A stretch of 64,000 nucleotides of DNA from the NCBI RefSeq assembly GCF_001984215.1, contig NZ_CP019420.1, forward strand, positions 1,922,001 through 1,986,000, given 5' to 3'. The position numbers and the translations under genes were made by a program. Origin of the DNA: Mycobacterium sp. MS1601 (GTDB lineage Bacteria; Actinomycetota; Actinomycetes; Mycobacteriales; Mycobacteriaceae). Position 1 is the first letter of the stretch, and each line of letters starts with the position of its first letter. The notes under the pieces were generated by a model. That model was not told where the DNA came from. It did not search any database and saw nothing but the letters and a program-made list of their open reading frames with translations. Positions 41,591 through 49,291 of the stretch are shown piece after piece.

Positions 41591-41833
41591 CAATATCGTC
41601 GGCCGGCATGCATGTCCTGCCAGCCAGGTCCTTCCAATGCGCGCGGGGAGAACTTCAAGGCTACCGCTAGGCCAACGATCCGCAGTTCCCACGGGCACCG
41701 AATCGTGATTTGGTGGGACTGTGCGGACGTCAACCCAGCGTTTGGTCGAGTCCTACGGGGCTGGACTCCAGCTGATCGAAGCGAGCCGACCAGCAGCTTC
41801 CCAGGTGCTGCTGAACATCGTGGCGGTGGTGCG
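41591..41833. other. ftsH / LLM monooxygenase divergent intergenic region
   Basis: 243 bp with no supported gene. TAGCCT at 41658-41663 on the minus strand fits a -10 for ftsH, 67 nt before its ATG. No clear Shine-Dalgarno lies next to either start. This is the left boundary of the accessory island. Confidence 0.45.
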
Positions 41834-43015
41834 GTGAACCGTCCGCTGAACTTCGGCGCCTTCATCACGCCCTTCCATCCGGTGGGACAGTCCCCCACCG
41901 TTGCGCTGGACTACGACCTGGAGCGGGTGGTGGCACTGGACCGGCTCGGATTCGACGAGGCCTGGTTCGGGGAGCACCATTCCGGCGGCTATGAGCTGAT
42001 CTCCTGCCCCGAGGTGTTCATCGCCACGGCCGCGGAGCGCACCAGGCACATCCGCCTGGGCACCGGTGTGGTGTCACTGCCATACCACCATCCGCTCATG
42101 GTCGCCGACCGCTGGGTGCTGCTGGACCACCTGACCCGGGGCCGGGTGATGTTCGGGACCGGACCGGGCGCGCTGCCGTCGGACGCTTACATGATGGGCA
42201 TCGACCCGGTGCGGCAGCGACCTATGATGCGCGAATCGCTCGAGGCCATCCTCGCGCTGTTCCGCGCAGCCCCCGGCGAGCGGATCGACCGGCAGACCGA
42301 CTGGTTCACGTTGCGCGAGGCTGCTTTGCAGGTGCGGCCGTACACCTGGCCCTACCCGGAGATCTCGACCGCGGCCATGGTGTCGCCGTCGGGGCCGAGG
42401 CTCGCCGGGGCGCTGGGCACCTCACTGTTGTCGTTGTCGATGTCGGTGCCGGGTGGGTTCGCCGCGCTGGAGGATGCCTGGCAGATCGTCACCGATCAGG
42501 CCGAGAAGGCCGGGCGCGCGCAACCCGACCGGGCGAACTGGCGGGTGCTGGGCATCGTGCACCTGGCCGACAGCCGTGACCAGGCGATCGACGACTGCAC
42601 ATATGGCCTGCAGGATTTCGCGAAGTACTTCGGGGCCGCGGGCTTCGTGCCGCTGTCGAACACGGTGGACGGCACACCGCCGAATCCGCGGCAATTCGTC
42701 GCCGACTACGCCGCCAAGGGCAACTGCTGCATCGGCACGCCGGACGACGCCATCGCCTACATCTCGGGTCTGTTGGAACAGTCGGGGGGATTCGGCACAT
42801 TTTTGATGTTGGGTCATGACTGGGCGGACCCGAGGGCCACCCTGCATTCCTACGACCTCTTCGCGCGCAAGGTGATCCCGTACTTCAAGGGCCAGTTGGC
42901 AGCACCTCAGGACTCCCACGACTGGGCCAGCGGCAAGCGCAGGGCACTGCTGGGCCGGGCGGGTGAGGCGGTGGTCAACGCCATCGAGGAACACACCCAG
43001 GAGAGCCAGCGGTGA
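41834..43015 (+). CDS. LLM-class flavin-dependent monooxygenase, limonene 1,2-monooxygenase-like
   Basis: 393 residues from GTG 41834. Luciferase-like barrel with FDEAWFGEHHSGGYE, the F420/FMN-binding strand LGTGVVSLPYHHPLMVADR and GRVMFGTGPGALPSDAYMMGIDP, which resemble Rhodococcus LimB (similar length). Needs a reduced flavin from a separate reductase. The stop overlaps the alcohol dehydrogenase start, so the two act together. Its frame stays open upstream through ftsH antisense, but only the part from 41834 has family similarity. Confidence 0.85.
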   Translation: MNRPLNFGAFITPFHPVGQSPTVALDYDLERVVALDRLGFDEAWFGEHHSGGYELISCPEVFIATAAERTRHIRLGTGVVSLPYHHPLMVADRWVLLDHLTRGRVMFGTGPGALPSDAYMMGIDPVRQRPMMRESLEAILALFRAAPGERIDRQTDWFTLREAALQVRPYTWPYPEISTAAMVSPSGPRLAGALGTSLLSLSMSVPGGFAALEDAWQIVTDQAEKAGRAQPDRANWRVLGIVHLADSRDQAIDDCTYGLQDFAKYFGAAGFVPLSNTVDGTPPNPRQFVADYAAKGNCCIGTPDDAIAYISGLLEQSGGFGTFLMLGHDWADPRATLHSYDLFARKVIPYFKGQLAAPQDSHDWASGKRRALLGRAGEAVVNAIEEHTQESQR

Positions 43016-44034
43016 TGCGTGCCAGCGTGTTACGCAACGGCGCCATGGTGTTGCGCGACGACGTCCCGGATCCGGTACCCGGACCCGGCCAGGTGCTGGT
43101 GGAGGTACGGGCGTGCGGCATCTGCGGATCCGACCTGCATTTCGCCCGACACGGCGCCGAGATGATCGAACTCGCCAGACAGGTTCGCGACACGCCCATG
43201 AACACTGATCTGGACCTCGACGCCGACGTCTTCATGGGCCACGAATTCAGTGCCGAGATACTCGAAGCGGGCCCCGAGACCGACGCCCCGGCGCCGGGAA
43301 CCCTGGTGACCTCACAGCCGATCCTGGTGTCCGGGGACCGAATCGATGGAATCGTGTTCAGCAACACCGTGATCGGTGGCTATGCCGAACGGATGCTGCT
43401 CTCGGCGCCGCTGCTGCTACCGGTGCCCAACGGGCTCGACGCACGGCGGGCGGCGCTGACAGAACCGTTGGCTGTCGGCATCCACGCCGTCAACAAATCC
43501 CGTATCCGCCCCGACGACACCGCGGTGGTGATCGGCGCCGGACCGGTGGGCATCTCGATCATCGCCGCGTTGCGCGCGGCCGGGGTGGAATCCGTCGTCG
43601 CCGCGGACTTCTCACCTGTGCGGCGCACTCTGGCGCAGACCATGGGAGCTTCCCGGACGGTGGATCCGGCGATGCAGTCACCGTTCGACGTGGCGCGGCC
43701 CTCGGTCGTGTTCGAAGCCGTCGGTGTACCCGGCATCATCGATGAGGCGATCCGCATGGCGCCGAGCAATTGCCGATTGGTCTCGGTGGGCGCGTCGATG
43801 CAGCCGGACACCGTGCGCCCGGCGTTCGCCGCCATGAAGAACATCACCGTGCAGTTCGTCTTTGGCCACAGCCCAAAAGAGTTCGCGTCAGCGCTGACCG
43901 CCATTGCCGACGGGGTGGTGGATGTGTCCCCGATGATCACCTCGACGGTGAGTCTCGACGGAGTGGGCGCGGCGTTCACCGGCCTGGCCGATCCGGAACG
44001 ACACTGCAAGGTCCTGGTGACGCCTCAGGCGTGA
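43012..44034 (+). CDS. Zinc-dependent MDR alcohol dehydrogenase
   Basis: 340 residues, from GTG 43012 or ATG 43015. ACGICGSDLHFARHG (catalytic zinc Cys region), MGHEFSAEILEAG (His-Glu) and the Rossmann motif VIGAGPVGISIIAALRAAG are present. The structural four-Cys lobe is missing, since no C-x2-C-x2-C-x7-C segment follows GHEF. It probably oxidises an alcohol produced downstream of the co-transcribed monooxygenase. Confidence 0.85.
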   Translation: MMRASVLRNGAMVLRDDVPDPVPGPGQVLVEVRACGICGSDLHFARHGAEMIELARQVRDTPMNTDLDLDADVFMGHEFSAEILEAGPETDAPAPGTLVTSQPILVSGDRIDGIVFSNTVIGGYAERMLLSAPLLLPVPNGLDARRAALTEPLAVGIHAVNKSRIRPDDTAVVIGAGPVGISIIAALRAAGVESVVAADFSPVRRTLAQTMGASRTVDPAMQSPFDVARPSVVFEAVGVPGIIDEAIRMAPSNCRLVSVGASMQPDTVRPAFAAMKNITVQFVFGHSPKEFASALTAIADGVVDVSPMITSTVSLDGVGAAFTGLADPERHCKVLVTPQA

Positions 44035-44296
44035 CATGGCATTGGGCGGCCGTGGTGTGACGTGACCATTGTCGCAGCTCACGCGATGAATCGAACGGCC
44101 TCGCGTGAGGCCGTCGATGCTGTCAACGCCGTCGGAACGTCACAGACCCGCCGCTCCGATCTGGACCTCACGTCCAACTGAATCGCCAGGTACTGATGGG
44201 GAATACGGGACGAGCAGCGACCGGGCGCTACCCACACCGGCCAAACCTCTGCCAACCGCCAGAATCTCTCTCCCAATCAAGGCCTTTCGTCGCTGG
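44035..44296. other. Convergent intergenic region with a hairpin
   Basis: About 260 bp without a supported gene between convergent operons. The only clear structure is the hairpin at 44096-44113. Confidence 0.5.
44096..44113. terminator. Possible bidirectional terminator
   Basis: CGGCCTC-GCGT-GAGGCCG is a perfect 7-bp stem with a 4-base loop between convergent genes ending at 44034 and 44297. There is no T-tract on either strand. Confidence 0.4.
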
Positions 44297-44947
44297 TCAT
44301 TTCACGAACACGACGTTCTTCGTGAGATCGTTACGGGGTATGGTCAGCCGATTCGCCGCGAAGGCCGGGTCCGCATAGCCGATGCACAGCCCGCACAACA
44401 GCTGCAGTTCGTCAGGGATACCGAGATGTTCGCGCACCACATCGGGATAAAGCGTGGTGGACACCTGCACGCAGCTGTCGAGGCCACGCTCGGTCAGCGC
44501 CAGCAGCAGAGTCTGTAGGAACATGCCCACCCCAACGGCATCGGGCATGCCGAGATCGCGGTGCATGCAGACCATTCCGGCCACGGGGGCGTGGAAGAAC
44601 TCAAAGTTGCGTAGCTGGGCGTTCCATCGGGCTGCCCCGTCCTCACGGGCAATCCCCATAGCGCCGTACACCTGCGCGCCCAGTTCACGACGTAGGGCGG
44701 CGAAGGAGTCCGGCAGGCCCGTTGCCGTGGGAGGGTTGGTTCGTGCCCGCTCAGACAGCGCGGCGGCGAGTGCGTCGCGACGCTCCCCCGAGGCGAGCAA
44801 CAGCTGCCAGGGTTGCACGTTGGAATTCGACGGTGCCCGCATGGCCAACGTCAGCGCCTCGTGGAGGAGCTCTGGTGGAACAGGTTTGTCGGCCAAGAAC
44901 ATTCGTGAAGAGTGCCTACGGTGCACGATCTCGGCGAAGGTGTTCAT
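44297..44947 (-). CDS. Nitroreductase family FMN oxidoreductase
   Basis: 216 residues from ATG 44947. FMN-site motifs HRRHSSRMFLADKPVP, RAPSNSNVQPWQLLLA, and the late GLDSCVQVSTTLYPDVVREHLGIPDELQLLCGLCIGYAD are those of NAD(P)H-dependent nitro/enal reductases. It lies 1 nt after the SDR gene and is the last gene of a five-gene operon. Confidence 0.85.
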   Translation of the reverse strand: MNTFAEIVHRRHSSRMFLADKPVPPELLHEALTLAMRAPSNSNVQPWQLLLASGERRDALAAALSERARTNPPTATGLPDSFAALRRELGAQVYGAMGIAREDGAARWNAQLRNFEFFHAPVAGMVCMHRDLGMPDAVGVGMFLQTLLLALTERGLDSCVQVSTTLYPDVVREHLGIPDELQLLCGLCIGYADPAFAANRLTIPRNDLTKNVVFVK

Positions 44948-44948
44948 C

Positions 44949-45671
44949 TCATACCGCCGATCCGCCGCCGTCGACGTGCAACGTGGTTCCGGTGATGAAG
45001 CTGGCACGCGGCGAGGCAAGGAAGAGGATGGCTTCGGCGATCTCGACGGGATCTGCGGTGCGCCCCAACGGCAGTGCCCTGCCTAGTTCTTCGTTAACGT
45101 CACCCCATTCTGCGGCCACTCCCTCGGTGGCGGTGGGTCCGGGCGCCACACTGTTGACTCTCACTCCGTGGCTGCCGAATTCCGCCGCCCAAGTCCGAGT
45201 CATCGATTCCAGCGCGGCCTTCGACGAGCTGTACACCGATGCACCTGCCACACCCTTGCTCGCCACCATCGACGTGACATTGACGATGGAACCACCGCCG
45301 CGGCGGATCATCGCCGGTACCACCTCGGCCACCAGAAAGTACACGCCGCGCACGTTGATCGCGTAGGTGCGTTCGAAGGAGTTGACGTCCTGGTCCACTG
45401 TCATGGCCCCCGGGAAGCTCGCCGCGTTGTTGACCACGATGTCGCCATCGAAGTGACGGGCCAGGTGGTCCACGGACGCCAGGTCGGTCATATCGGCCAT
45501 GATGAACCGAACCCGGTCCCCCAGTTCTGCTGCGGCAGCAACACCCTTGGCGGCGTCGCGACCTGTGATGGTCACCATGGCGCCTGCGGCGGCGAGCAGC
45601 CGAGCCGTGGCCTTGCCGATACCAGCCGTGCCGCCGGTGACCAGGGCACTGTGCCCCTGCAATTCGCTCAT
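44949..45671 (-). CDS. SDR family oxidoreductase
   Basis: 240 residues from ATG 45671, which overlaps the preceding stop as ATGA. Classical SDR: TGGTAGIG cofactor loop, NNAASFPG, catalytic Ser in VTSMVAS, YSSSK (Tyr-x3-Lys) and PGPTATEGVAAEWG. The NNAG motif is NNAA. C-terminus ITGTTLHVDGG. Substrate unknown. Confidence 0.87.
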   Translation of the reverse strand: MSELQGHSALVTGGTAGIGKATARLLAAAGAMVTITGRDAAKGVAAAAELGDRVRFIMADMTDLASVDHLARHFDGDIVVNNAASFPGAMTVDQDVNSFERTYAINVRGVYFLVAEVVPAMIRRGGGSIVNVTSMVASKGVAGASVYSSSKAALESMTRTWAAEFGSHGVRVNSVAPGPTATEGVAAEWGDVNEELGRALPLGRTADPVEIAEAILFLASPRASFITGTTLHVDGGGSAV

Positions 45672-46413
45672 CGCTTGGCCAGCCACTCGGCCAGGCTGGT
45701 GGCGGACAGCTGACCGTCCGGGCCGGGGACCATGCTGCTGCGCTGAACCGGGACGCCGAAGTAAGCCGCGGTGGGGTCGGTGAGCACCGGGATGTCCGTG
45801 CCCTGCTGGGCCAGCACCAGCTTCGCCATCGCGGCAAAGGCCATGGGCTCCGGGCCTGCGATGTTGCGTACCCCGTTGACGGGTGTGCCCGTCGCCACGT
45901 CGGCGACCTCGGTCGCGACGTCGTCGGCAGCAATGGGTTGGATCAGCGCATCCGGAGCGTGCACGGTGCCGTCGACGATCAGTGCTGCGGTGATGAGTTC
46001 GGTCAACTCGTGGAACTGGGTGGCGCGCACAATGGTGTAGGGCACGCCCGAGGCGGCGACAGTCATCTCCTGCAACACTTTTCCTCTCAGGTACCCACCG
46101 CCCTGCAGACCGGCGCCGACCCCCACGATGGACAGCAGGACATAATGGCGCACATCGGCCTTCTCGGCGGCGGCGGTGAGATTGGCCGAAGTGCCACGAA
46201 GAAGGCCAGTGCGGCGTCGTCCTCCATGGTGGGTGAGTTCAGAACGTCGATCAGCACGTCGGCACCTGACAGTGCCTCATCGAGGCCCACGCCCGTTGTG
46301 GCGTCCACGCCGGATTGCCGGGATGCGGCGGTGATGCGGTGCCCGGCTGTGGACAGCAACGACACCAGCCGGGTGCCGATCTGACCGGTGGCTCCGACAA
46401 TGGTGATGTTCAT
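45668..46413 (-). pseudogene. Frameshifted NmrA-like NAD(P)-binding protein
   Basis: The first part (from ATG 46413, MNITIVGATGQIGTRLVSLL) is open to MEDDAALAFFVA. Near 46190-46195 the reading frame breaks: one missing base in GTGGCACTTCGG would restore VATSANLTAAAEKADVRHY, continuing as VLLSIVGVGAGLQGGGYLRGKV to the stop at 45668. Both halves align with the intact paralogue next door. It may be a true lesion or a sequencing error; if read through, the product is about 247 residues. Confidence 0.8.
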
Positions 46414-47165
46414 GATGGATTCCGTTTCGGGCTGTCCAGCCACTGGTCGAAGGTCAGGTCCCCGGTCGCGCTGCCCGGGGTGCCCCGCAGCACACCGGAA
46501 GCCACTCCACGCCAGTACTTTCCGGGGAGGGCCACCCCGATGGGGCGCTTGCGTACGCCGTCATGGGCAAAGGTCTTGCGCACCAATCCCATCAGCGTGT
46601 CGTCACGCGGGCCCACCAGGTCGGTGGCGCAACCGCACGGCCCGGCTTCGGCCAGGTCGACCAGCCGCTGCGCGACTTCCGCGGCGGCGACGGTGCGCAC
46701 CAGCATCTTGGGCACAAGGGCCACCGGACCCAACGTGCCCTGCGCCAGCGCTTGGCAGACGAACTCGTGGAACTGGGTAGCCCGCATGATCGTCCACGGC
46801 ACCTGGGCTTGCATCACCACTTTCTCCTGCGCGACCTTGCCTGCGTAGTAGCCGGTGTTGATCGCGTCGATGCCGACGATCGACAGCACCAAATGGTGTC
46901 CGACGCCGTTGGCGCGTTCAGCATCGTGGAGGTTACGGGTGGCATCGGTGAAGAACTGCACGGCTTTTGCGGTGTTCATCGTCGTCTGGCTGCTGACGTC
47001 GATCACCACGTCCGCGCCCGTCAGCGCCTGCGTGAGACCCGCACCGGTGGTGACGTCCTGGCCCGAGTTGCGCGACAATGCCACCACGTCGTGGCCCCTG
47101 CGCCCCGCTTCGGCCACCACGTGGCGTCCGACGGTGCCGGTAGCGCCGGCGATCACGATCTTCAT
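46410..47165 (-). CDS. NmrA-like NAD(P)-binding protein (atypical SDR)
   Basis: 251 residues from ATG 47165. IVIAGATGTVGRHVVAEAGRRGH is an atypical SDR dinucleotide loop; ATRNLHDAERANGVGHHLVLSIVGID and WTIMRATQFHEFV are family blocks. It lacks YxxxK, so a regulatory or non-classical reductase role is possible. Overlaps neighbours by ATGA on both sides and is a tandem paralogue of the frameshifted gene. Confidence 0.85.
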   Translation of the reverse strand: MKIVIAGATGTVGRHVVAEAGRRGHDVVALSRNSGQDVTTGAGLTQALTGADVVIDVSSQTTMNTAKAVQFFTDATRNLHDAERANGVGHHLVLSIVGIDAINTGYYAGKVAQEKVVMQAQVPWTIMRATQFHEFVCQALAQGTLGPVALVPKMLVRTVAAAEVAQRLVDLAEAGPCGCATDLVGPRDDTLMGLVRKTFAHDGVRKRPIGVALPGKYWRGVASGVLRGTPGSATGDLTFDQWLDSPKRNPS

Positions 47166-47569
47166 TTCGCCGGAACCCGGCGGTCGCGACGATCCTCGAG
47201 TTCGGCGTCGTCGACGATGACGAACATCTGCTCGCCGGGTTTGCACATCATGGTGACCAGGAACCGCAGCGGAACGTCATCGCGGTTGTTGCCATCGGAA
47301 TAGTGAATGACGTCACCGCCCGGTTCCCAGAACGCCTCCCCGGCCTGGATCACTCGCGGTGCCTCACCTTCCAGCTCGAAGAGCATCTCGCCTTCGAGGA
47401 CGTAGCCGAAACACGGCCCGCCCGGGTGGCGGTGCGGCGGTGCGCCCGTATCGCCGGGTCCCCATTCGATGATCGAGGTCATGACGTGCGCGTCGGCGGG
47501 AATCACCGGCGGCTCGACGCTCTGGATCACCTTCATGGCGCCCAACAATTTCTCGAACACGTCCGACAT
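47162..47569 (-). CDS. Cupin-domain protein
   Basis: 135 residues. Cupin motif 1 GDTGAPPHRHPGGPCFGYVLEGEMLFELEGE supplies His-x-His (HRH) and the Glu ligand; motif 2 FWEPGGDVIHYSDGNN supplies the last His. A metal-dependent small-molecule enzyme or sensor is likely. First gene of the operon to the nitroreductase. Confidence 0.82.
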   Translation of the reverse strand: MSDVFEKLLGAMKVIQSVEPPVIPADAHVMTSIIEWGPGDTGAPPHRHPGGPCFGYVLEGEMLFELEGEAPRVIQAGEAFWEPGGDVIHYSDGNNRDDVPLRFLVTMMCKPGEQMFVIVDDAELEDRRDRRVPAK

Positions 47570-47762
47570 GACGCTGCCTCCAGATCTGTTCCGATGTGAC
47601 TCTTCGAGCCTCGCACCGGAGCAGGAGCGTGCGAATCACGGAAAACCCGTAGTCCGTCCGTAGTGCACCGGGCGGTTCCCTCCGGTGCGCTGCACCCCCG
47701 GTCTGGGAGTCACGCTGGAAAATGCTCAGCTGGACGGCATCTCACTGCCGATCACACTGCGC
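47570..47762. other. Upstream region of the cupin operon
   Basis: 193 bp with no gene. It contains a weak stem (CACCGG / CCGGTG, 47666-47687) that may end ynfA transcription, and presumably the cupin promoter, which I could not locate. GGAGG precedes the cupin ATG. Confidence 0.4.
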
Positions 47763-48098
47763 TCATGCGCCTCGAGGGGCATACATGATGACAGCGACAC
47801 CCAGAAGGCAGATAACCGCGCCGATGACATCCCATCGATCAGGCCGGAAGCCGTCCAAGGCCATGCCCCACACCAAAGAGCCGGCGACAAACACCCCGCC
47901 ATAGGCGGCAAGGATGCGACCGAAGTTGGCGTCGGGCTGCAAGGTCGCAACAAAGCCGTATGCACCCAGCGCGATGACTCCCAGCCCGACCCAGACCCAG
48001 CCACGATGTTCCCGAACACCCTGCCAGACCAGCCACGCTCCGCCGATCTCGAGGAGCGCGGCGACCACGAACAGGGCCACGGACTTGGCGGTCATCAT
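47763..48098 (-). CDS. YnfA family (UPF0060) membrane protein
   Basis: 111 residues with four membrane helices, a small-multidrug-transporter-like layout, and family blocks [39 protein letters not shown] and [24 protein letters not shown]. Function unproven; a small efflux protein is possible. Confidence 0.9.
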   Translation of the reverse strand: MMTAKSVALFVVAALLEIGGAWLVWQGVREHRGWVWVGLGVIALGAYGFVATLQPDANFGRILAAYGGVFVAGSLVWGMALDGFRPDRWDVIGAVICLLGVAVIMYAPRGA

Positions 48099-48568
48099 CA
48101 GGGCTGCTCCGTCTCAGGGGTATCGGTGGGAGGAGTTCCCAGCCGACCGTAGTGGAGCAGGCTCGGCGAGGACGCTGCGCGTCGGCAAGACACCTGCGAA
48201 ACTCGCATCACAGCCGTCCCTTCCATGGTAAATGGGAAACCCGCCCGACCTTTCTGATCGGCCTCTTGTGACCGCACTCCGAGCACCCGACGCAGCGCTC
48301 ACCGGTGAACTCGCGGAACTGCGCGAGTGCCGGCGGAACACCTGCTGCACCAGCATGATTGGGCCGGTTCCTGATGCCGGAACCATCGACCACGACTCCC
48401 GGCCGGTCACCACCGGCACCCCAGAAATGGGGTCACGGGCGCAGCCCGCGCCCGCGACTGGCAGATGTCGAGGCGCGCCGGCACACCGATAGCACCGTCG
48501 CTCGGGTCCACACCCGCAGGACTCGTTCCTCGCCCGGTCATCGGTCGCCGCACTATAAAGTGCGAAGC
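48099..48568. other. ynfA-lpqG intergenic region
   Basis: 470 bp between divergent genes. Short frames exist on both strands, but none has a recognisable domain or a convincing start. The right end holds the lpqG promoter (TATAAA, 48554-48559). Confidence 0.45.
48554..48559 (+). promoter_or_regulatory. Putative -10 of lpqG (TATAAA)
   Basis: TATAAA ends 9 bases before the lpqG ATG. This would put the transcript start within a few bases of the ATG, giving leaderless or near-leaderless translation; no Shine-Dalgarno is present. Confidence 0.4.
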
Positions 48569-49291
48569 ATGCGATCCCGCCTCACCGCCGTCCTTCTCGC
48601 CGGTCTCACCGCCGCCGCGGTCACCGCCTGCGACGCGGCCCCACCCGCGCCTCCGCTGCCCGGTGACACCCCGCGGCAGGTGACGGTGGTCGGGGAAGGC
48701 GACGTCCAGGGCACGCCGGATCTGATGACCGCCAGCGCCGGCATCAGCGTCATCGCCTCCGACGCCACCGACGCGATGAACCAGTCCACTGATCGTGTCA
48801 ACCAGGTCAGGACCGCACTGGTGGAAGCGGGCATCGACGAATCCGACATCGCCACCGCCAACTTCTCCCTGCAGCCGCAGTACGGGGCAGACGGCGTCTC
48901 CGCCGAGCCCGTCGGCTACGAGGCCAACAACACCATGAACGTCACCATCCGCGACACTGCCGTCGCGGGCCGGGTGCTGGCACTCATCCAGTCCAGCGGC
49001 GGCAACGCCACCCGCATCAACTCGGTGGCCTACTCCTTCGCCGACGACTCGGAGCTGGTGAAAGACGCCCGTACCAACGCCTTCGAAGACGCTCAGGCCC
49101 GCGCACAGCAGTACGCCGACCTGTCCGGCCTGGAGCTGGGCAAGATCATCTCCATCTCCGAGACCGGCGGCGGTACGCCACCGCCGACGCCGATGCCGAT
49201 GGAACGCGCCATGGCTGCCAGCCCGGTTCCGCTGTCGCCGGGCCAGCAGACGGTGTCGTTCTCGGTTACCGCAATCTGGGAACTCAGGTAG
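48569..49291 (+). CDS. lpqG: Lipoprotein LpqG (SIMPL domain)
   Basis: 240 residues, the same as M. tuberculosis LpqG. Signal MRSRLTAVLLAGLTAAAVTAC with lipid Cys21. The SIMPL/DUF541 domain follows: RQVTVVGEGDVQGTPDLMTAS, IDESDIATANFSLQPQY, YEANNTMNVTIRD, and ARAQQYADLSGLELGKIISISE. Extracytoplasmic, function unknown. The 3' end overlaps the convergent molybdoenzyme gene by 8 bp. Confidence 0.92.
   Translation: MRSRLTAVLLAGLTAAAVTACDAAPPAPPLPGDTPRQVTVVGEGDVQGTPDLMTASAGISVIASDATDAMNQSTDRVNQVRTALVEAGIDESDIATANFSLQPQYGADGVSAEPVGYEANNTMNVTIRDTAVAGRVLALIQSSGGNATRINSVAYSFADDSELVKDARTNAFEDAQARAQQYADLSGLELGKIISISETGGGTPPPTPMPMERAMAASPVPLSPGQQTVSFSVTAIWELR

Noticed and set aside
48098..48286. Short minus-strand frame whose stop overlaps the ynfA start
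   Set aside because: The overlap with ynfA is suggestive of coupling, but the 62-codon frame has no domain, no ribosome-binding site and unconvincing composition.
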